Below, piece by piece: positions 55,523 to 64,000 of a stretch of DNA of 64,000 nucleotides (the stretch's first letter is position 1; each line of letters opens with the position of its first letter). Below the pieces are notes generated by a model. The model saw nothing but the letters and a program-made list of their open reading frames with translations, made no database searches and was not told where the DNA came from. Source of the stretch: Caprella mutica. Taxonomy: Eukaryota > Arthropoda > Malacostraca > Amphipoda > Caprellidae. The DNA is taken from NCBI GenBank assembly GCA_947561585.1, contig CANNZV010003159.1, positions 1 to 64,000 of the forward strand, written 5' to 3'. Made by a program: the position numbers and the translations under genes.

Positions 55523-55985
55523 CTGACTACCTTTACTATAGCATTAGTATGTTTATGTATATTTCATAATATAGTTATATGAATCTGTTAATTTTGTAAT
55601 ACACTCATAAAAAGTTAACTAATAAAAATATTAAATAGGTTAGTTTCAGTAAAAATAAAAATAATGAATTATTATAATAAGAAGATAGAAGTAAAAACTT
55701 ATTTTTCACAGTTATAATTTTATTTCATTTGCTAAATCTATCGGTGATTAATATCGTTAAAAGATCATCTATCTACCACGATAAATGCTTATAAGAAAAT
55801 AATATTATTATTTATAATAAATTTAAAACAATTGCGTTTTATCATTTTTCCCGGATACTATATAATTTCAGGATGATATCATTCAGTATTAACAGTAATG
55901 GTTAATGATAAGCGATGTACGATGTACAGGTAGAAAAGGTGTACCTGAATGAAAAAATGTTAATGAAGCATTCAATGATTTGCAG
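55523..55985. other. No gene recognised
   Basis: AT-rich sequence between the MITE and the 34-bp array. Confidence 0.3.
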
Positions 55986-55987
55986 AC

Positions 55988-56452
55988 AGAAGAGAAAGTT
56001 ATGGTGGGACCATAGAAGATTAGAAGAGAAAGTTATGGTGGGGCCATAGAAGATTAGAAGAGAAAGTTATGGTGGGGCCATAGAAGATTAGAAAAGAAAG
56101 TTATGGTGGGACCATAGAAGATTAAAAGAGAAAGTTATGGTGGGACCATAGAAGATTAGAAGAGAGGGACCATAGAAGATTAGAAGAGAAAGTTATGGTG
56201 GGACCATAGAAGATTAGAAGAGAAAGTTATGGTGGGGCCATAGAAGATTAGAAGAAAAAGTTATGGTGGGACCATAGAAGATTAGAAGAGATAGTTATGG
56301 TGGGGCCATAGAAGATTAGAAGTGAGGGACCATAGAAGATTAGAAGAGAAAGTTATGGTGGGGCCATAGAAGATTAGAAGAAAAAGTTATGGTGGGACCA
56401 TAGAAGATTAGAAGAGAAAGTTATGGTGGGGCCATAGAAGATTAGGAGGATT
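55988..56452. repeat. 34-bp minisatellite AGAAGAGAAAGTTATGGTGG/GGCCATAGAAGATT
   Basis: About thirteen units; GGGGCC and GGGACC versions alternate. Two units are shortened by deletion of AAAGTTATGGT (near 56160 and 56322). Related single hairpins sit at 58133-58205 and 59742-59822. Confidence 0.95.
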
Positions 56453-56800
56453 CCTTAAATATTTTTCTGTGGCTCCCGCAAAACATTTTTAATAGGTAAA
56501 ATTGATGATTAAAACATTTCTGTATAAAATAATTAAAGAAAATAATTAACCTGAATTTTAACAATATTATTTTTTTTTTCGCGAAAATTAGTTTCGCAAA
56601 AAAAATTCTCAGACTGATTTATTATATATTCAATTGTACCAAATATGTCACAGTACACAGTGAAGGGATGTAGTAATTCGAACCATCATCTGTCACTCCC
56701 TGTGCGTTTGACACTAACGTCACAGCCACGTGCCACATGGTATGAATAATACTTCCTGTGTCTGTCAACAGCTTTGGAATTAATCGAAAAATAATTTTAA
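56453..56800. other. No gene recognised
   Basis: AT-rich, with short T and A runs at about 56570-56600. The 73-codon minus frame (56622-56843) has no motif. Confidence 0.3.
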
Positions 56801-56811
56801 AGTAATGATTG

Positions 56812-57358
56812 AGTTCAGAGGTACTATCAGAGAAAAGAGTCACTGTGATGATGTACTATCAGAGAAAAGAGTCACTGTGATGATGAACTATCAGAGAAAA
56901 GAGTCACTGTGAAGATGTACTATCAGAGAAAAGAGTCACTGTGATGATGTACTTTCAGAGGAAAGAGTCACTGTGATGATGTACTATCAGAGAAAAGAGT
57001 CACTGTGATGATGTACTATCAGAGAAAAGAGTCACTGTGAAGATGTACTATCAGAGAAAAGAGTCACTGTGATGATGTACTATCAGAGAAAAGAGTCACT
57101 GTGATGATGTACTATCAGAGAAAAGAGTCACTGTGATGATGTACTATCAGAGAAAAGAGTCACTGTGATGATGTACTACCAGAGAAAAGAGTCACTGTGG
57201 TGATGTACAACCAGAGAAAAGAGTCACTGTGATGATGTACTATCAGAGAAAAGAGTCACTGTGATGATGTACTATCAGAGAAAAGAGTCACTGTTATGAT
57301 GTACTATCAGAGAAAAGAGTCACTGTTATGATGTACTATCAGTGAAAAGAGTCATTTC
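56812..57358. repeat. 32-bp minisatellite with AGAGAAAAGAGTCACTGTGA
   Basis: About seventeen units of AGAGAAAAGAGTCACTGTGA followed by TGATGTACTATC. Rare variants are AGATGTAC, CTTTCAGAGG, TACCAG and CTGTTATG. It runs directly into the pyrimidine tract at 57360. Confidence 0.95.
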
Positions 57359-58035
57359 ACATCTTTTCCTTTTCCTCTTCTTTTCGTTTTCCTCTTCTCT
57401 TCCTTTTCCTCTTCTCTTCCTTTTCCTCTTCTCTTCCTTTTCCTCTTCTCTTCATTTTCCTCTTCTCTTCCTTTTCCTCATCTCTTCCTTTTCCTATTCC
57501 CTTCCTTTTTTTCTTCTCTTCCTTTTCCTCTTCTCTTCCTTTTTTCTTCGCTTCCTTTTCCTCTTCTCTTCCTTTTCCTCTTCTCTTCCTTTTCCTCTTC
57601 TCTTCCTCTTTTCTTCCTTTTCCTCTTCTCTTCCTTTTCCTCTAGTTCCTTTTCCTCCTAACTTCCATTTCCTCTTCTCTTCCTTTTCCTCTTCTCTTCC
57701 TTTTTTTCTTCTCTTACTTTTCCTCTTCTCTTCCTTTTTTCTTCGCTTCCTTTTCCTCTTCTCTTCCTTTTCCTCTTCTCTTCCTTTTCCTCTTCTCTTC
57801 CTTTTCCTCTTCTCTTCCTTTTCTTCTTCTCTTCCTTTTCCTCTTTCTTCCTTTTTTCTTCGCTTCCTTTTTTTCTTCTCTTCCTTTTCCTCTTCTCTTC
57901 CTTTTTTCTTCACTTCCTTTTCCTCTTCTCTTCCTTTTCCTCTTCTCTTCCTTTTCCCCTTCTCTTCCTTTTCCTCTTCTCTTCCTTTTCCTCTTCTCTT
58001 CCTTTTCCTCTTCTCTTCCTTTACCTTTTCTCTTT
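57359..58035. repeat. Homopyrimidine tract of CTTTTCCTCTTCTCTTC units
   Basis: About 670 bp almost free of purines on this strand, built of CTTCCTTTTCCTCTTCT units with TTTTTTCTTCGC and similar variants. A block of about 190 bp recurs (around TTTTTTCTTCGCTTCC at 57541, 57736, 57854). Long frames on both strands are by-products. Such tracts can form triplex DNA. Confidence 0.95.
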
Positions 58036-58132
58036 TTTTTTATCAGTCAATTTACAATTTCTTTGTTCGTTAATTTAGAGAATTAATTTAATTGTTGAAT
58101 GGTGGTCTGTTCAATGTCCATACATTGCTCAG

Positions 58133-58205
58133 AGATAAAGTTATGGTGGGCCCATAGAAGATTTAGTGGGGAGAATCTTCTATGACCCCAGCATAACTCT
58201 CCCTC
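58133..58205. repeat. Hairpin related to the 34-bp minisatellite
   Basis: AAAGTTATGGTGGGCCCATAG/AAGAT is followed within 20 bases by its inverse ATCTTCTATGACCCCAGCAT/AACTCT. A similar pair is at 59742-59822. These look like ends of small inverted-repeat elements. Confidence 0.7.
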
Positions 58206-59740
58206 CCATTCGTCTGAAATATTCTATTACCTAACGATTTATTCTGTATTTTTCAAACAGTTATTGGAATTATGTTCATTCTCTCACAATTCCTGATATG
58301 GAATTTGAAAATGCTAAATGATGTAGTGTGTAATTTTCCTAATGTAGTCCATTGTAATAAGTCATTAAAATCTTTGTTCTTTTCTTGACGATCTGGAGAG
58401 GATTTCCTTGTTTTCAGCTACAATAATCACGAGAAACTGTCACCCAAGTTAGTTGCTGCTAATGTTTATAAGTTTTCTCAGTCCAAAAGTTGCTCACAGA
58501 ACAGCAAGGCGGAGGTTCATCCGATTCGGTCTTCAGACGCTCGGAGGTTACGCATATCATCAGAGGTCCAATTCGAAATTTGTGTCCGATTTCAAACTTT
58601 GACAATTAAATCTAAGACAGTCTGCTCACTGACGCCAAGTTGAATGGTGTCCGAAACCTCGGAACAACGGCCAAAGATTCGAAAGTCGAGGAGAAAGGAG
58701 GGCTCTTGTTATGAAATCTAAAGTCGGAAAGTTTCTCTTAAAGTTCTAAGATCGCAGGTTGATAGGATTTAATTAAGTACATAAGAAATGAATTCTTCAT
58801 TGCAATGAATGATTTTAATATATCAGAAGCTATAAAATTGTGATTATTTTACGAAACAACATTCAAAATCTGATAAAATTTGATAAAAGTCCTGAATAAC
58901 AAGTAATCAGTATCTGCAAAGAGCAACTAATAATATTACACTACGGATGAACTGTTATAGCGAAGAACATTCACACAATATCTATTTACTGTCAATACAA
59001 ATTATGAAAATACTCGAATATGAAAATATAATAAATTCTTCATTGCGTAATCCATATGTCATTGGGTGAAGTTTGCTACTATGAACTATCCACCAGAATC
59101 CTATATACACAGAAAGCACTTAGGTGTTCCATGTTTACCTGAAATGTTTTCACTCAAAAGCCGGACACTTAGTGCATCAACTATAATTCTGATTTTCTTA
59201 TGTGTTATATAGGAGCTTTAAAGTGTGTCAGTGTGATGCTCTTTTTGTTTCATCATTCGAGTGCATTGTACTTAGAAAATGTGTACTTAAGTTATTCTCA
59301 TTATCCAAACGAAATAAAATTAAGACACTAAAGTGCATCACGCTGAAATTCTCTAAGCTATTTGAAACGTATAAGTACTTCAATATAATAATTGATGCAC
59401 TTCAGTGTCACGTTTTTGTGACAAAAGGTACTAATGAAACACCTATAGGACTATAGAGTATAGGTGCCTCTGTCATATTGTAAACATTTATTCAGAAGTT
59501 AGAGTGAATATATATTTAAGAAAATCAAACAAGTGTTCCAATGTTGAGTCCCTGTTACAAAATCTTATCTAACATCTGCACAACAATCACAAATTAGTGT
59601 TACTTCAAAGTGACTGACAGACAGACACACTTGGCAAAGATCACAGAATGCTACGTATTGTCCTGTGCCTTTGATTTATTATTTAATGTACTGCAGTATA
59701 GTAAATTAAAGAGGAATGTACTTGAATAAATACCTCAGTT
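58206..59740. other. No gene recognised
   Basis: Mixed composition. 58480-58740 is GC-richer (CGGAGGTTACGC, CCGAAACCTCGGAACAACGG) but no frame is supported. 59160-59415 has dispersed TAAAGTGCATCA/GATGCACTTCAGTG words. The 84-codon frame at 59202-59456 is unsupported. Confidence 0.3.
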
Positions 59741-59741
59741 G

Positions 59742-59822
59742 AAAAGTTATGGTGGGGCCATAGGAGGCATCAGTAGATTAATTCAAGACCCCACTTTATC
59801 TTCTATGGCCCACCATAGTTCC
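59742..59822. repeat. Second hairpin related to the 34-bp minisatellite
   Basis: AAAGTTATGGTGGGGCCATAG, then about 35 bases, then TCTTCTATGGCCCACCATAG. Inverted arms of about 20 bp. Confidence 0.7.
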
Positions 59823-60044
59823 CTAGCTGTGTATCTCTTCACTATGTGTCACATGCGTCTGACAGTGCGACTGTACGACAATGGATGGCGGAAGAATGGC
59901 TACGATTTATTAATGCGACGGCAGTTTTATTCGTCGCTGTGAAAACGAGTGATGCTGAATTTAATAAAATACGAATAGAATATTGCTCAAATGAAGCTAG
60001 AAAAATCAGTCACCAGTTCCTGTATAATTTCAGTGCCCTCTAGT

Positions 60045-60392
60045 TAGAGCCTTGCCTCTAACTAGATAGAAGCTTTGCCTCTAACTAGATAGAAGCTTTG
60101 CCTCTAACTATATAGAACCTTTGCATCTAACTAAATAGAACAATCGCCTCCAATTAGATAGAAGCCTTACCTGTAACAAAATAGAAGTTAACAAAATTCT
60201 ATTTAGTTAGAGGCAGGGCTTCTATTTAGATAGAGGCAAAGCTTCTATTTATCTAGAGACCTATATATAATAGAAGCCTTGTCTCTAGATAAATATAAGC
60301 TTTGCCTCTATCTAAATAGAAGTCTTGCCTCTAACAAAATAGAAGCCCTGCCTCTAACTAGATAGAGGCTTTGTTTCTAGCCTCTAGACCGT
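60045..60392. repeat. 22-bp minisatellite in both orientations (GCCTCTAACTAGATAGAAGC)
   Basis: Units of TTTGCCTCTAACTAGATAGA run forward to about 60180, switch to the inverse (TAGTTAGAGGCAGGGCTTCT) to about 60270, then forward again. The switch points make strong hairpins. Confidence 0.9.
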
Positions 60393-60519
60393 GAATAAAG
60401 TTTGTGATTATTCTGCGACTAACTCCTAAAGAATCAGTTTTTTGTGTCGCTGTTTTCACGCTACCTCAGCGACAGCGACAATTAGTGGAGTATTTTCATG
60501 TTAGTGAGGAGGTATACAT

Positions 60520-61660
60520 GTTGGTGGGGGAATGGGGGGATGGGAGGAATGGAGGGGTTGGGGGAAATGGAGGGATGGGGGAAAATGTAGCGGTGGGGGA
60601 AAATGGAGGGATGGGGGGAAATGGAGGGACGGGGGAAAATGTAGCGGTGGGGGAAAATGGAAGGATGGGGGGAAATGGAGGGACGGGGGGAATGTAGCGG
60701 TGGAGGAAAATGGAGGGGTGCGGGGAAATGGAGGGACGGGGGGAAATGGAGGGATGGGGGGAAATGGAGGGACGGGGAAAAATGTAGTGGTGGGGGAAAA
60801 TGGAGGGATGGGGGGAAATGGAGGGACGGGGGAAAATGTAGCGGTGGGGGAAAATGGAGGGATGAGGGGAAATGGAGGGACGGGGGGAAATGTAGCGGTG
60901 GAGGAAAATGGAGAGGTGCGGGGAAATGGAGGGACGGGGAAAAATGTAGTGGAGGGGGAAAATGGAGGGATGGGGGAAATGGAGGGATGGGGGAAAATGG
61001 AGGGATGGGGGAAATTGGAGGGATGGGGGGAAATGTAGCGGTGGAGGAAAATGGAGGGATGGGGGGAAATGTAGCGGTGGGGGGAAAATGGAGGGGTGGG
61101 GGGAAATGGAGGGATGGGGAAAATGGAAGAAAGGGGGAAATTGAGGAATTGGGGAAAATGGAGGGGTGGGGGGAAATGGAGGGATGGGGGAAAATGGAGG
61201 TATGTGGGGAAATGGAGGGATGGGGGAAATGGAGAGGTGGGGGGAAATGGAGGGACGCGGGGAAATGTAGCGGTGGAGGAAAATGGAGGGGTGGGGGGAA
61301 ATGGAGGGACGGGGAAAAATGTAGTTGTGGGGGAAAATGGAGGGATGAGGGGAAATGGAGGGATGGGGGAAAATGGAGGGATGGGGGAAAATGGAGGGAT
61401 GGGGGTAAATGTAGCGGTGGAGGAAAATGGAGGGATGGGGGGAAATGTAGCGGTGGGGGGAAAATGGAGGGGTGGGGGGAAATGGAGGGATGGGGAAAAT
61501 GGAAGAAAGGGGGAAATTGAGGAATTGGGGAAAATGGAGGGGTGGGGAGAAATGCAGTGGTGAGGAAAATAGAGGTGTGGGGGGCACTGAAGGGGTGGGG
61601 GAAAATGGAGGGATAGAGGGGGAGAGGGAAGGAGTGGCAAGGGGGGGGGGGGAATGAATG
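60520..61660. repeat. Homopurine G-rich minisatellite GGGGGAAATGGAGGGAT
   Basis: About 1.1 kb of 17-19-bp units, GGGGAAATGGAGGGACGGG, interspersed with AATGTAGCGGTGG. A segment of about 150 bp, including AATGGAAGAAAGGGGGAAAT and TGAGGAATTGGGG, occurs at about 61015-61170 and 61387-61545 (372-bp period). Runs of four or more G every few bases make quadruplex and triplex structures possible. The long open frames on both strands (up to 423 codons) are repeat products. Confidence 0.95.
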
Positions 61661-62290
61661 GGTGGGGGAGAGGAGAATGATTGGGGAAATGATAATGAAG
61701 GGGATGAATAGAGAGTGTAGGAGAGTGATAATTCCATGAAATAATAATTGGTATGTGGTTGTTTCAACCCTTATTAATTAAAATAACGAGTTAATCAATT
61801 GATACTTATTTTATCCTTTTTTCTTATATGATCGACAAAGTGGAACTGTTGGATAACGTAGAGGTTACCCTATGCAGTCAATGGTTAACTTCTAATCATA
61901 TTCAATTATTTTATAGTTATTTCAGATTTAAAAACCAAACTATAAAATACGGCATTTCTCGTGTAAAAGTTGTATGTAAATTCTTCTCGCTGCCAATTGT
62001 TAACTAAAATTTATTTCATCGAAAACATCAAACGCGTCTCAAAATATCAGATGTTGAAAACCTAATTTCAATATCAATAGAAATATGTGAGAGATACCGT
62101 GAATGACGTCATGACGCCAGCCTAAAATTCTCCGAAAAAGCAGGTCTAGATCATATCTAAAAGTAAACACTCTATTGCATGAACCTTTAACGGTTATTAT
62201 TCTTACTTAATAATATTTACTTTATATCATATTTATGTGATAAGGACCTTTAAATTTTATAAGTTATAAGTATACCGACTGTTTTCGTCA
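61661..62290. other. No gene recognised
   Basis: AT-rich sequence after the G-rich array with no supported frame. Confidence 0.3.
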
Positions 62291-62294
62291 TGAT

Positions 62295-62435
62295 AGGTTA
62301 GAAATGGGTCCAGGCTGATTTTTCCAAAACAAATTGGCAGAAACTAAATTTACCGAAATCTAATTTGCCGAAATGGATTCTCCGAACACGCGTTTGCCGA
62401 AAACCAAATTTGACAAAAACAGGTTCTAAATGGTG
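62295..62435. repeat. 15-bp minisatellite CTAATTTGCCGAAAN
   Basis: About seven diverged units (TAAATTTACCGAAAT, CTAATTTGCCGAAAT, GCGTTTGCCGAAAAC). It begins after GGGTCCAGG (62308), resembling the GGTGCTAGG termini. This is the most decayed of the 15-bp arrays. Confidence 0.6.
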
Positions 62436-63765
62436 CCATTGAATCACCAAAAAAAAAGAAGAAAATCTCCTACGTAAGATTATATTTCAAATTGGCGCTA
62501 AATAATGTCGTGAAATAACTTCTAACATAATAAAAACAGCATCAAAGATACAGCTTACAAGAATTGACGAGAGACAATCTAGCAAGTGTACTTAGACAGC
62601 ATTAGATAAAAAGTTATGCGAAATGAGAAAACATGTGAATAGAATCTGCGTTAATTTAAACAAATTCTCAGTATTTTCTTACAATTTCAGATGAACTTAT
62701 TTGTACATTATCCTCTATAACATACAAATCACTGTAAAGTGTTAGACGTCAAGTCAAATCACATCTGCATAGAGACAAACAACTCCATCCTATTGTTCGG
62801 ACCAAGTTGACTTTGACAGTTTTTTTAATAGCTGAGAAGGGTACAATGGTGCCAATTGTTTAAAAGTCTGTTTATTTACCAACTAAATATTGTCTTAGAA
62901 CTTCTCCTATCCATTTTTGCTGCGTTATATTCATTGCTGTGAGAGCTTTATGAATTATTCAGGTGCAAATAAATGCGAACCTGGAAAAAACTGGAATACA
63001 CTTCCTCAGAATATATAAGCGCTAGAACTGGAAATGTTGAATTTATTATTGTAAAAGAAGTTAGAAAACTCACTTTAATGGTAATTCAAAATGAGTTATA
63101 ACCGAGAGTAGAGAGAATATAATCGGGTGTTTGGTTGCTATTGGTGATTATAATCGACGATAAAAATATCATCTATCTTCTTTCGTCGGACATACGCGAT
63201 GAAACTGCCAACGATATTATCTTAATTTGGGATATTTTACGATAATACTGGAATAAAATATAAATATACAAATCATTTAAAATCAAACATGTAAATGATA
63301 ATTAATAAGAAATTAATAAAAGTATTTTGGATACCCAAAAAGAAGTCACCTGAATAGTTAAAAAAAAATAATTAGAGATAAACCATTGAAATAATAATAA
63401 GTTATTAACCCGATCAACTTAACATTAAGATCTACCTAATTTTGTCTGTCTGTCCGTCACACTCTCCTAATAATTTGAAGAGAATAAAGTAAGTAACAAC
63501 AGTCAGGTGGTTTTTCTAGAGCTAATAATAAATAAACACCAAAAAAATTGGAAATAAATCTTCAATATGTATTATAAGCCATTTTGAAATTTAATTTGTA
63601 TAATTAGAAAAACAATATCCGATTCTATAAAGATTAATCCTTCAAAATTAATGAAATTTATTGTATCACAAATAATATTCCTTGATAGTACCTCATTAAT
63701 TAAGTACAAACCCACGTGTACAACAGTCGTGATTTATGAAATGAGGTTAACCAAACAGTGTCCAT
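62436..63765. other. No gene recognised
   Basis: AT-rich, no supported frames or element ends. Confidence 0.3.
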
Positions 63766-63769
63766 TGTG

Positions 63770-63865
63770 ACAATCAGCTATTCTATGCTATTCCTATGGA
63801 ACATCTACCATCCTATGTTATTCGTACGCAACATCTACCATCCTATGTTATTCGTACGGAACAAC
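63770..63865. repeat. 30-bp tandem repeat, three units
   Basis: CATCTACCATCCTATGTTAT then TCGTACGCAA; the first unit is diverged (CTATTCCTATGGAA). Confidence 0.85.
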
Positions 63866-64000
63866 AGAGACTCTCTAGGCTGAGAATTACAGGCAGGTGT
63901 CTGTTTATTGAATCGTTAGTTATAAAGTACTGTCTGTTACAGAAGTACAGATGAAGAATGACGTGCGACAGTTGTTGGGTGAATGCCTGTATACGTTTAG

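Noticed and set aside
57342..58073. 243-codon Ser/Phe/Leu-rich frame and its 139-codon Lys/Glu-rich mirror
   Set aside because: By-products of the CTTTTCCTCTTCTC repeat; a signal-peptide or membrane look is an artefact of TTC/CTT/TCT codons.
60496..61767. Long open frames (up to 423 codons) on both strands in the G-rich array
   Set aside because: Open in several frames on both strands because the unit lacks stops; composition is purely repeat-driven and no start context or domain is present.

Overview
This is an AT-rich, repeat-laden stretch of an animal nuclear genome, most likely an invertebrate; I cannot name the species. The eukaryotic signs are spliced genes with GT..AG introns, a nuclear-type tRNA-Ala, and a mix of mariner, pogo-like, piggyBac-like, Mutator-like (MULE), hAT-like, LTR, LINE and Penelope-like elements. 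No bacterial operon, CRISPR array or viral gene is seen.

Genes. The only protein-coding family I can support is a cluster of small C3HC4 RING-finger genes, presumably E3 ubiquitin ligases. Six look complete: 6248-7208 (+), 9203-10096 (-), 22567-24879 (+), 27957-28847 (-), 36412-37370 (-) and 44047-44980 (-). A seventh, 1269-1625 (-), has lost the first half of the RING. In each, the RING is split by a phase-2 intron after the third zinc-ligand pair. A conserved acceptor just upstream of the ATG and a conserved donor 0.9-3 kb further up imply a noncoding first exon. Copies 1/2 and 3/4 seem to be head-to-head pairs; copies 5, 6 and 7 are tandem on the minus strand. Each gene travels with a duplicated cassette: 3' flank, gene, intron 1 (often with a 40-bp satellite) and first exon.

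Invading DNA. (i) A family of elements with unusual ends made of 15-bp minisatellites, arranged inverted at the two ends. The copy at 33754-36208 has a 9-bp target duplication, and the copy at 11050-12064 keeps a fragment resembling the C-terminal part of MULE transposases. At least ten loci carry 15-bp arrays of different sequence but similar architecture. (ii) A mariner copy with a broken transposase (34308-35589) nested inside one of these. (iii) A pogo-like element in intron 2 of the fourth gene. (iv) A 5.8-kb LTR element with near-identical 1.57-kb LTRs and no recognisable coding capacity. (v) Two TTAA-associated hairpin elements, one flanked by 272-bp perfect direct repeats. (vi) Penelope and LINE relics.

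Right half (47.4-64 kb). I see no convincing gene. The region is dominated by long minisatellites with 15-, 25-, 32-, 34-, 38- and 70-bp units, a 660-bp homopyrimidine tract and a 1.1-kb homopurine G-rich tract. The long open frames there are products of repeat periodicity.
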